Source of the DNA: an uncultured bacterium
GTDB taxonomy: Bacteria > Bacteroidota > Bacteroidia > Bacteroidales > Bacteroidaceae
Direction of reading: 5' to 3'
Assembly (NCBI GenBank): GCA_905215575.1
Contig: CAJMQV010000072.1
Coordinates: forward strand, 1 to 9,187
DNA: 9,187 nucleotides
A program made the position numbers and the translations under genes. Under the pieces are notes generated by a model. That model had not been told where the DNA came from. It was given only the letters and a program-made list of their open reading frames with translations, and ran no database searches. Shown piece by piece: positions 1 through 6,036 of the stretch (the stretch's first letter is position 1; every line of letters begins with the position of its first letter).

Positions 1-1
1 C

Positions 2-328
2 TGTCGCATCGACTGGGAACACAAGAATTTGGAACAGCTTTACAACTTTGTGCGTGGCCTGTCACCTTATCCGGCAGCATGGACCGAACTGTTGCGCGCC
101 GAAGGAGAAAAGCCGGTGGTGATGAAAATTTATCAGACAGCCAAGGAGGCGGCCGTACATTCTCTGAAAACCGGAGCCGTATGTACCGACGGAAAGTCTT
201 ATCTGAAGATTGCGGTAGACGGAGGTTTCCTGGTGCTTCAGGAGATTCAGATTGCCGGAAAGAAACGTATGCCGGTGACCGATTTCTTGCGAGGTGCCAG
301 AATTGACGAGAACTATTTTGTACTTTAG
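2..328 (+). CDS. fmt: Methionyl-tRNA formyltransferase, C-terminal part (5' end outside window)
   Basis: Fmt transfers a formyl group from 10-formyl-tetrahydrofolate to Met-tRNAfMet in the cytoplasm, making the initiator tRNA. Only the last 108 residues are visible. The frame is open from base 2 and ends with TAG. The segment beginning CRIDWEHKN and continuing NFVRGLSPYPAAWTEL (about residues 1-32 of the visible part) is the typical junction into the Fmt C-terminal tRNA-binding domain. The end, DFLRGARIDENYFVL, also fits the family's C-terminus. Bacterial Fmt is usually a little over 300 residues, so roughly two thirds, including the catalytic formyltransferase domain, lies upstream of the window. 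An internal TTG at 29 is not a real start, because the family homology continues upstream of it. The gene is followed by a strong hairpin, so it probably ends its transcription unit here. Confidence 0.95.
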   Translation, partial: CRIDWEHKNLEQLYNFVRGLSPYPAAWTELLRAEGEKPVVMKIYQTAKEAAVHSLKTGAVCTDGKSYLKIAVDGGFLVLQEIQIAGKKRMPVTDFLRGARIDENYFVL

Positions 329-348
329 TCTACAGATACTGGAAATGT

Positions 349-386
349 TAAAATGCAACTTTATCTTGAGGTAAAGTTGCATTTTA
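349..386 (+). terminator. Strong hairpin behind fmt, probable transcription terminator
   Basis: A perfect inverted repeat pairs 349-363 with 372-386: 15 bp with an 8-nt loop, arms AAAATGCAACTTTA and TAAAGTTGCATTTT plus one outer pair. It begins 20 nt after the fmt stop. The 3' arm ends in a T-run (ATTTTATG), giving a terminator-like shape that is A/T-symmetric, so it could act in both directions. This is a sequence observation; the terminator role is inferred from its position between fmt and the sigma factor gene. Confidence 0.7.
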
Positions 387-407
387 TGTATAAATTCACT
401 TATTTTG
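377..407 (+). promoter_or_regulatory. Candidate Bacteroides-type promoter for the sigma factor gene
   Basis: A TTG at 377-379 is followed after 20 nt by TTATTTTG (400-407). The latter matches the -7 consensus TAnnTTTG at all fixed positions but the second. The spacing agrees with the known -33/-7 arrangement of Bacteroides promoters. The start site would lie near 412-415, leaving a leader of roughly 75 nt before the ATG at 490. The -33 element lies inside the 3' arm of the preceding hairpin. The match is imperfect. Confidence 0.4.
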
Positions 408-489
408 CCCCTCAGAGTAAAATAATTATAAACTTTAAAACCATATTGCCTATAGAGAAAACATTACTTTAATTTTAAATGACATAGTA

Positions 490-1089
490 ATGAAGCGATT
501 TTTGGATGCTGCCGACGATGAGTTGGTGCAAGCATATGTTGCAGGCAATAATGAAGCTTTTGATGTCTTGTTGGAAAGACACCAGAATAAACTGTTTTCC
601 TATATTTTCTTTTTAGTGCGTGATGAAGAGCTGGCAAACGATGTCTTTCAGGAAACTTTTGTGAAAGCCATTGTGATGATGCAGCAGAAACGCTATGTGT
701 TCAGCGGGAAGTTTTCTTCCTGGATCATGCGCATTGCCCATAATTATATTGTAGATCAGTTTCGGCAAGACAAGAAAGAATGTGTGTCCTTGCTGGACCC
801 TGTGGAGCAGAACCGCATTTATGGCGGGAGTCTGCTTGAGGATAATGTAGAAACCAGCCTGATTTTTGAGCAGACGCAAGCAGAAGTGCGCCGTATGATA
901 GAGCGTCTTCCGCAGAATCAGCGTGAAATCGTATTTATGCGTTTCTATCAGGACCTGTCGTTCCGGGAGATAGCGGATATATTGGATATCAGTATCAACA
1001 CGGCTTTGGGACGTATGCGCTATGCGCTGATTAACTTGCGGAAAATGCACACTGTCCGCCGCTCTTCACTGACGACTGTTGCTTCCTGA
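490..1089 (+). CDS. ECF-like sigma-70 family RNA polymerase sigma factor
   Basis: This 199-residue protein has the two-domain layout of extracytoplasmic-function sigma factors. Region 2 spans about residues 10-95 and binds core RNA polymerase and the -10 element; it includes the DVFQETFVKA stretch (region 2.2, around 51-60) and WIMRIAHNYIVDQFR. Region 4 spans about 140-187, starting LPQNQREIVFMRFYQ, with a helix-turn-helix (SFREIADILDISINTALGRMR) for the -35-like element. There is no region 1 or 3, and no membrane segment. The ATG at 490 gives the usual ECF N-terminus (DDELVQAYVAGNNEAFDVLL). No anti-sigma factor or TonB receptor follows, unlike the many polysaccharide- or iron-linked ECF genes of Bacteroidota. 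The next gene is a 43-residue ORF. The regulon and signal cannot be read from the sequence. Family assignment is firm, subgroup unknown. Confidence 0.93.
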   Translation: MKRFLDAADDELVQAYVAGNNEAFDVLLERHQNKLFSYIFFLVRDEELANDVFQETFVKAIVMMQQKRYVFSGKFSSWIMRIAHNYIVDQFRQDKKECVSLLDPVEQNRIYGGSLLEDNVETSLIFEQTQAEVRRMIERLPQNQREIVFMRFYQDLSFREIADILDISINTALGRMRYALINLRKMHTVRRSSLTTVAS

Positions 1090-1135
1090 AATTATAAAGA
1101 ACGTAAAAAAGCACCTTGCGGGATAATATAATACG

Positions 1136-1184
1136 AGGCATCACGTTATTATCATAACATGATGAATAAAAGTATTTGATGCCT
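1136..1184 (+). repeat. Inverted repeat / hairpin in the leader of the small ORF
   Basis: AGGCATCA (1136-1143) and TGATGCCT (1177-1184) are perfect 8-bp inverted copies, 33 nt apart. Inside lies a second perfect pair, GTTAT (1145-1149) and ATAAC (1154-1158), with a TATC loop. The outer 3' arm ends exactly at the base before the ATG of the small ORF at 1185, so folding in RNA would place the start region beside a stem. An 8-bp repeat at this spacing can occur by chance, so the regulatory reading is inference. Confidence 0.4.
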
Positions 1185-1316
1185 ATGGATTATTTTACCA
1201 AAGATGAAAAAGTGGCTCCGAAAGCCTCTACGATTGCTTTTTTAAAGAAGTTCGCCCGGAATTATAGGGCTGTGGAAGTGGAAAAGGATGACTTTCTGGA
1301 ACTTTTATTAAGTTAA
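1185..1316 (+). CDS. Small ORF, 43 residues, unknown function
   Basis: An ATG-to-TAA frame of 43 codons lies 95 nt behind the sigma factor gene. The peptide begins MDYFTKDEKVAPK, continues TIAFLKKFARNYRAVEVEK and ends DDFLELLLS. It is charged and probably helical in the middle (residues 15-30), with no signal peptide, membrane segment or metal-binding cysteines. The composition is protein-like rather than random: an acidic/basic N-terminal stretch, a basic amphipathic helix (FLKKFARNYR), then an acidic-hydrophobic tail. I do not recognise a named family, although short Bacteroides proteins with a helix ending in a YR motif seem familiar. It may be a co-transcribed partner of the sigma factor. 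The alternative is a chance ORF. An inverted repeat abuts the start codon. Confidence 0.55.
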   Translation: MDYFTKDEKVAPKASTIAFLKKFARNYRAVEVEKDDFLELLLS

Positions 1317-1373
1317 TGTGCTCTTTTTGTGTTTTTTCCTGTGACATACCGAGCGGAATCTCCGGATTTTCAC

Positions 1374-1381
1374 TAACTTTG
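1374..1381 (+). promoter_or_regulatory. -7 box of the rpe promoter
   Basis: TAACTTTG is a full match to the Bacteroides -7 consensus TAnnTTTG. It lies 13 nt before the rpe ATG at 1395, so transcription should start only about 5-10 nt before the start codon, giving a very short leader (ATAAAAACCT before ATG). No convincing -33 TTTG is present 19-21 nt upstream. An rpe-comEC transcript separate from the sigma factor unit is implied. Confidence 0.6.
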
Positions 1382-1394
1382 TAAATAAAAACCT

Positions 1395-2045
1395 ATGAGT
1401 ACAATAGTTTCCCCTTCATTATTGTCAGCTAATTTCGGAGATCTGAAAACCGATCTGGCAATGATTAACCAGAGTAAATGTGAGTGGTTGCATATTGATG
1501 TAATGGACGGAGTATTCGTGCCGAATATTTCTTTCGGCTTTCCCGTTCTGAAATATGTAGCCGAGTTGTGTGAAAAGAAATTGGATGTACATCTGATGAT
1601 TGTACAGCCCGAGAAGTTTATTCAAGAGGTTAAGGCTTTGGGTGCCTATACCATGAATGTGCATTTCGAGGCATGCCCGCATCTGCACCGTGTGGTACAG
1701 CAGATCAAAGAGGCGGGAATGAAAGCTGGAGTTACCCTCAATCCGGCGACTCCTGTAAGCATGCTTGCAGATATCATCGGCGATCTGGATTTGGTGATGC
1801 TGATGTCTGTAAATCCGGGATTCGGTGGTCAGAAGTTTATTCCTCATACTTTGGAAAAGGTGAAAGAACTGCGTGCATTGATTGAGCGCACCGGATCGAA
1901 GGCCCTGATAGAGGTGGACGGAGGAGTAAACCGTGAAACCGGAAAGCAGTTGGTTGAGGCTGGCGTTGATGTTCTGGTAGCTGGAAATGCCGTATTCAAG
2001 GCCGAGAATCCTTTGGAAGAAATTGAATTCCTGAATAATTTATAA
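1395..2045 (+). CDS. rpe: Ribulose-phosphate 3-epimerase
   Basis: Rpe interconverts D-ribulose 5-phosphate and D-xylulose 5-phosphate in the non-oxidative pentose phosphate pathway, in the cytoplasm. The 216-residue product has the family's normal length and forms a single TIM barrel. Landmarks are PSLLSANFGDL at the N-terminus; HIDVMDGVFVPNISFG with metal ligands H33 and D35 and catalytic D35; DVHLMI with ligand H66; VNPGFGGQKF, the phosphate-side loop (around 139-148); and VDGGVN with D175, the second catalytic acid and metal ligand. All expected active-site residues are present. The ATG at 1395 gives the canonical N-terminus and lies just behind a consensus -7 box. comEC starts 3 nt after the stop, so the two are probably co-transcribed, a physical rather than functional link. 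Confidence 0.97.
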   Translation: MSTIVSPSLLSANFGDLKTDLAMINQSKCEWLHIDVMDGVFVPNISFGFPVLKYVAELCEKKLDVHLMIVQPEKFIQEVKALGAYTMNVHFEACPHLHRVVQQIKEAGMKAGVTLNPATPVSMLADIIGDLDLVMLMSVNPGFGGQKFIPHTLEKVKELRALIERTGSKALIEVDGGVNRETGKQLVEAGVDVLVAGNAVFKAENPLEEIEFLNNL

Positions 2046-2048
2046 GCA

Positions 2049-4193
2049 TTGCAACGGGATGGGCGCATCGGGCAGGCTTATCCCGGACTGAAGGTTCTGT
2101 TACCTCTGATTGCTGGGATTGGCTTTTCTACCTTGATACCGGGTGGAACAGGCGCTTATGTTGCTTTGTCTTTGATGATATTGTTGGCTTGTATCGTGTT
2201 GGGCTTTTTAAGGGGCCGACAGGATACAGGCCATTTTGTTTTGGGATGGAATCTGGCGTTTGTCTTGCTATGGCTGGCTTTGGGTACGCTTGTCGGACTT
2301 TATTCGGAACAGCAAAAGGAAGATTCTTTTCCGGAAGAAAAATTGGGCTATCAGGCGATTTTGCTGACACAACCTCAGCAGACAGCCAAGACGATGAGGG
2401 CTGAGGCTTTGGTCTTGCGTCGTTTTTCTGAAGATTCTCTTTGGACATCCGGAAAGAAAATCCGCTTGTCGTTATGGAAAGATACGGCCAGTATGCGTTT
2501 GAAGGTGGGAGATGCTTTGAGTTTCAGAGCATCAGTCCAGCCGCTTCGTCCGTCGGGTAATCCTTATGAATTTGATTATGCCGGTTATTTGAAACGGGCC
2601 GGCTTTGTCGGTGAAGCGATGCTGTTTCAAACACAGTGGCAGGTCATTCCCCGAAGAAGCGAGGATTATATCAGTCTGTACCGGGAGGTTTCCTTATGGC
2701 AACGCACCAAACTCTTTTTTCTGACCTTGCGCCAGCAAGTGGTGGAGCAGATGAAAGCCGATGGCTTGAGCGGAGAAACCTTTGCCGTTTACGCGGCGCT
2801 GACGATGGGCGAGAAGGCTTTTCTATCCGAAGAAACCGAGGATCTTTACTCCCGTACGGGTACTACCCATATTCTGGCTCTTTCTGGAATGCATTTGAGC
2901 ATTCTCATGTTTTTCTTTTATTACCTTTTTGCGCACGGTTTGAAGTATTCCCGCTGGAGATGGGTCTTTTGTTTTCTGGCTGTCATGCTGGTCTGGTCGT
3001 ACACTCTTTTGGCGGGTTTGCCGGTGTCTTTGGTGCGCGCTTCGGTGATGTACTCGCTTTCCATGTGCGGCATGATGATGTATCGTCGTGGTTTTACTCT
3101 GAATATCCTGTTCTGGACTGCATCCTTGATGCTTTTGATTGATCCGGACACCTTGCGCGATGTCGGATTCCAACTTTCCTTTGCGGCGATGCTCGGTATT
3201 CTTTTGCTTCAAAAACGGATTGAAAGTCTGCTTCGTTTCCGATGGGTGATTCTGCAAAGCTTATGGTCGGGCATCGCGGTTTCTTTGGCTGCACAGATCA
3301 CTACCTTGCCTTTGGTAGTATACTATTTTCATTATGTTGCCACTACCAGTATCTGGGCCACGTTGGTTTTGTCCTTTTTGTCTTCCTTTCTGCTTTATAT
3401 GCTTCCGGTTTATCTTTTGTTTTTTCGGGCGGAATGGCTTTCCGGAATACTGTTACAGGGAGTGACTGTACTGATTGATTGGCAGCATGCAGTGTTGCGT
3501 TGGTTCGATTCGTGGCCAGCCTCTATGCTTGGTCCCTTTTATATTTCCTGGCCCGAGGTAGCGGCTGTATATCTTTGTCTGGCTATGGGATTGTTGTTTT
3601 TGAGGTTTCGGCATAAATTGTTTCCGGCCTTGATACTGATGCTTGCCGTTTCCGGTCTGGTAACATGGCATGCGGTAGAGGCATATCGTTTGTCTTCTTC
3701 GTTTCCGGCCTTGGTCTTTTACAATAATTATCGGGCACCTTCGGTTCATGTGATTTATTCCCCGGAGCGCAGTTATTTGCTACAGACCAAGGATACCATA
3801 AATTGGAATGATTATGCGTATATCGAGGAAAATTTCTGGAATCGGTTTACTGATAGAAAACCGATGGTTTTATCGGACAGACCGTTTTCGGATGATTATG
3901 TCTGTTGTGCTGGCGGATTGCTCTTTACCCGGGATTTTAAAATAGGATTTTTACACGGAAATCTTCCGAAAGATGTCTGTTGGGACGGAGTAAAGCAGTT
4001 GGATTATCTGGTTTTAGGCAGGGGATTCAAGGGAAATCTGAAAAGGTTTGCACCGCAACTTACGCCGAGACTTGTTGTGTTGGACCGTTCGTTGACAGAT
4101 TATGAATACAAACGGTATTTGCGTTTGTGTGTTCAAATGAAATGGAAATATCACGACATGCGTCGGGATGGAGCGTTAAAAGTTGCTTTCTGA
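2049..4193 (+). CDS. comEC: ComEC/Rec2-family competence protein (DNA uptake channel)
   Basis: ComEC proteins are inner-membrane channels that carry single-stranded DNA into the cytoplasm during natural transformation. The 714-residue product has an N-terminal hydrophobic block (about 14-90) and a soluble DUF4131/OB-like part (about 95-190) with the signature RPSGNPYEFDYAGYL. The polytopic competence core (about 230-490) carries GEKAFLSEETEDLYSRTGT, then H274 and ALSGMHLSI with H282, and later DVGFQLSFAAMLGI starting at D371. More membrane segments reach about 550. The last 160 residues are soluble and take the place of the metallo-beta-lactamase-like domain of B. subtilis ComEC, but no HxHxDH metal motif is visible. 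The start is a TTG at 2049: an in-frame TAA lies just upstream at 2043-2045, and no ATG or GTG gives a better N-terminus. Coupled translation with rpe is likely. A role in transformation of this organism is inferred. Confidence 0.93.
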   Translation: MQRDGRIGQAYPGLKVLLPLIAGIGFSTLIPGGTGAYVALSLMILLACIVLGFLRGRQDTGHFVLGWNLAFVLLWLALGTLVGLYSEQQKEDSFPEEKLGYQAILLTQPQQTAKTMRAEALVLRRFSEDSLWTSGKKIRLSLWKDTASMRLKVGDALSFRASVQPLRPSGNPYEFDYAGYLKRAGFVGEAMLFQTQWQVIPRRSEDYISLYREVSLWQRTKLFFLTLRQQVVEQMKADGLSGETFAVYAALTMGEKAFLSEETEDLYSRTGTTHILALSGMHLSILMFFFYYLFAHGLKYSRWRWVFCFLAVMLVWSYTLLAGLPVSLVRASVMYSLSMCGMMMYRRGFTLNILFWTASLMLLIDPDTLRDVGFQLSFAAMLGILLLQKRIESLLRFRWVILQSLWSGIAVSLAAQITTLPLVVYYFHYVATTSIWATLVLSFLSSFLLYMLPVYLLFFRAEWLSGILLQGVTVLIDWQHAVLRWFDSWPASMLGPFYISWPEVAAVYLCLAMGLLFLRFRHKLFPALILMLAVSGLVTWHAVEAYRLSSSFPALVFYNNYRAPSVHVIYSPERSYLLQTKDTINWNDYAYIEENFWNRFTDRKPMVLSDRPFSDDYVCCAGGLLFTRDFKIGFLHGNLPKDVCWDGVKQLDYLVLGRGFKGNLKRFAPQLTPRLVVLDRSLTDYEYKRYLRLCVQMKWKYHDMRRDGALKVAF

Positions 4194-4217
4194 TATGTAA
4201 AAAGCCAATAAATGTAC

Positions 4218-4225
4218 TATCTTTG
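4218..4225 (+). promoter_or_regulatory. -7 box of a promoter for the DHH phosphoesterase gene
   Basis: TATCTTTG fits TAnnTTTG exactly and lies in the 67-nt gap between comEC and the next gene, 35 nt before its ATG. A start site near 4230 would give a leader of about 30 nt. No good -33 TTTG is seen at the usual spacing, as is common in this group. Confidence 0.55.
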
Positions 4226-4260
4226 CGTGGTATTTTTTATAAATGGAATAATTTGATAGT

Positions 4261-5292
4261 ATGATTGATTCCTTAGTTTCAGATAAACAGCTGGTGGACT
4301 TGAAACGCCTGTTGAATGAAGCACAGAAGATCGTTCTCACTTGTCATGTTTCACCGGATGGTGATGCCATGGGATCTTTGACCGCCTTGCTGAGTGCGTT
4401 AAAGCGTCAGAACAAGGACGTATGTGCTATCACACCCAATATTTTCCCGGACTTTTTGAAGTGGCTTCCCGGAGCAGATGAAGTGCAGGTTTATGAAAAG
4501 AACGAAGAACAACTGGATCCAGTGTTGAAAGATGCGGATCTGTTTGTCTGTCTTGATTTCAACGGACCGTCACGTATGTCCGTTCTGGAGAGTGCCGTTA
4601 TGGCAAATCCTGCCCCGAAAATTGTCATTGACCACCATCCGAATCCGGAAGACTTTGCGGCCTGCCTGATCTCTTTCCCTGAGATGAGCTCTACTTGTGA
4701 GTTGCTTTATCGTGTCATTGTTGCTTTGTATGGAGAGGAATTTCTGGGTTACGACGAAGCCGTGTGCCTTTATACCGGTATGATGACCGATACGGGAGCC
4801 TTTACCTATAACTCTTCCCGCAGTGATATTTACTATATTATCGGTAAGCTTTTGGAGAAGGGAATTGATAAAGACAAGATTTACCGTAATGTGTTCTATG
4901 AATACTCTGCCGAGCGTTTCCGTCTGATGGGATATGTCCTTTACGTAAAAATGGAAATGTTGCACGAATATCATTCGGTGATTCTTTCATTGGACCGTGA
5001 GGAGCAGAAGCGCTTTTCACACAAGAAAGGCGATACGGAGGGATTCGTGAACATACCTTTACAGATAAAGGGCAATAAGCTGAGTATCTTTTTGCGTGAG
5101 AACACGGAACAGGACAATATCAGAGTGTCCTTGCGTTCTGTAGATGATTTCCCGTGTAATCAGATGGCAGCTGAGTTCTTTAACGGAGGAGGACATCTGA
5201 ATGCTGCCGGAGGAACTTTGGAGTGTACTTTGAATGAGGCTATTGATCTGGCCAAGAAGGCAGTCAGAAAATATGCGCATTTATTAAAATAA
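4261..5292 (+). CDS. nrnA: DHH/DHHA1 phosphoesterase, NrnA type (oligoribonuclease / pAp phosphatase)
   Basis: NrnA-type enzymes degrade very short RNA oligonucleotides to mononucleotides and dephosphorylate 3'-phosphoadenosine 5'-phosphate; they are cytoplasmic and Mn-dependent. The 343-residue protein has the family's usual length. The DHH domain (about 15-180) shows CHVSPDGDAMGS with H29, D33 and D35; D99 in LDFNGPSR; the name-giving D124-H125-H126; and D177 in MMTDTGAF. The DHHA1 domain (about 230-340) has the substrate-binding GGGH at 309-312, followed by NAAGG. All metal and substrate residues expected for an active enzyme are there. The ATG at 4261 follows a candidate promoter and a gap of 67 nt after comEC. 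The stop shares its last base with an ATG at 5292, but the next gene more likely starts at 5322. Assignment to NrnA rather than another DHH subgroup rests on length and domain order, without an alignment. Confidence 0.9.
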   Translation: MIDSLVSDKQLVDLKRLLNEAQKIVLTCHVSPDGDAMGSLTALLSALKRQNKDVCAITPNIFPDFLKWLPGADEVQVYEKNEEQLDPVLKDADLFVCLDFNGPSRMSVLESAVMANPAPKIVIDHHPNPEDFAACLISFPEMSSTCELLYRVIVALYGEEFLGYDEAVCLYTGMMTDTGAFTYNSSRSDIYYIIGKLLEKGIDKDKIYRNVFYEYSAERFRLMGYVLYVKMEMLHEYHSVILSLDREEQKRFSHKKGDTEGFVNIPLQIKGNKLSIFLRENTEQDNIRVSLRSVDDFPCNQMAAEFFNGGGHLNAAGGTLECTLNEAIDLAKKAVRKYAHLLK

Positions 5293-5321
5293 TGAATATA
5301 AGGATATTAAGAACAGATAAT

Positions 5322-6014
5322 ATGAAAAATAAAATAATGGCACTGTGTGCCGGTATTCTGCTTGTAACCGGATTCGCATCCTGTAACGATGGGGAAACTT
5401 ATGCCGAGCAGAAGGAGAAGGAGCGTAATACGATTGCCGCTTTTTTAGGCCGTGACGCGGTGGTTATGGAGAGCGAAACCGATACTTTGATTCATATTGG
5501 CAAGATCAATGTGATTTCTGAATCACAGTTTTATCAGCAGGACAGTATGACTAATGTGGAGAAGAACGAATATGTTCTGTTCAACAGTACCGGTGTATAT
5601 ATGCAGATTATCTCTAAAGGTCCCGGAGAAAAGTTGAAGCCGGGTGAAACCAAAAGAGTATATTGCCGTTATACGGAGTATAATATTATGGCCGACAGTT
5701 TGCAGACTACAAACAACAGCTTCTTCTGGGAGCCTCGTCCGGATATTATAGAAGCCACAAATACTTCGGGTACTATTTCCGGAAGTTTTGTTATGGGACC
5801 GAGTGGTTGGGGCGCAATGTACACCACTTATGCAGACAAGTCTGTGCCGGCAGGTTGGTTAGTACCCTTTACCTATATTAATATCGGCCGTCAGGTCAGT
5901 GCGGATCAGCCTATTGCCAAGGTTCGTCTGATTGTGCCTCATTCTCAAGGACAGAAGGACGCCAGCAGCCGTGTTTACCCTTGTTTCTACGAGATTAGCT
6001 ATCAGGAAGAATAA
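5322..6014 (+). CDS. DUF4827-type lipoprotein, probably a degenerate FKBP-like fold
   Basis: The 230-residue product starts with a lipoprotein signal: MKNKIMALCAGILLVTGFASC, with the lipidated cysteine at 21. The lipobox FASC is looser than the E. coli consensus but acceptable in Bacteroidota. Acidic residues follow the cysteine (CNDGE), so surface display is possible but not certain. The mature part resembles FKBP-type prolyl isomerases: LKPGETKRVYCRYTEYNI would be the first strands, VPAGWLVPF the VIPGW-like helix, and AKVRLIVPHSQGQ with CFYEISY the C-terminal strands. The hallmark aromatic pocket is not clearly kept, so it may lack isomerase activity. I recall this as the DUF4827 family of Bacteroides; the FKBP link is my inference. 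The ATG at 5322 is preferred over 5292, because the longer form puts MNIRILRTDN before the signal peptide. It probably shares the nrnA transcript and is convergent with hemW. Confidence 0.8.
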   Translation: MKNKIMALCAGILLVTGFASCNDGETYAEQKEKERNTIAAFLGRDAVVMESETDTLIHIGKINVISESQFYQQDSMTNVEKNEYVLFNSTGVYMQIISKGPGEKLKPGETKRVYCRYTEYNIMADSLQTTNNSFFWEPRPDIIEATNTSGTISGSFVMGPSGWGAMYTTYADKSVPAGWLVPFTYINIGRQVSADQPIAKVRLIVPHSQGQKDASSRVYPCFYEISYQEE

Positions 6015-6036
6015 AATCCGGCTTCGGGTGTTTAGT
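6010..6036. terminator. Possible weak bidirectional terminator between convergent genes
   Basis: Only 17 nt separate the lipoprotein stop from the hemW stop. The stretch holds CCG-GCTT-CGG (3 bp plus a G-T pair), flanked by AAAA on the left and TGTTT on the right, so it could work as a small terminator in either direction. The stem is too short to be confident. Confidence 0.25.

Noticed and set aside
62..382. 106-codon minus-strand open frame opposite fmt
   Set aside because: It overlaps the well-supported fmt C-terminus and begins within the terminator hairpin; no family resemblance.
1116..1132. TTG and TATAAT resembling an E. coli-type promoter upstream of the small ORF
   Set aside because: The spacing between the two boxes is far too short, and this group does not use the E. 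coli -10 consensus for its main sigma factor.
1354..1370. Small hairpin CGGA-ATC-TCCG followed by GATTTT upstream of rpe
   Set aside because: Only 4 bp with a 3-nt loop and a short T-run; too weak to call a terminator.
2823..3257. 144-codon minus-strand open frame inside comEC
   Set aside because: It lies opposite the conserved competence core. The translated product is Lys/His/Gln-rich shadow sequence without domain features.
5292..5321. ATG at 5292 as the lipoprotein start
   Set aside because: It would add ten residues (MNIRILRTDN) before a complete signal peptide that begins MKNK at 5322.
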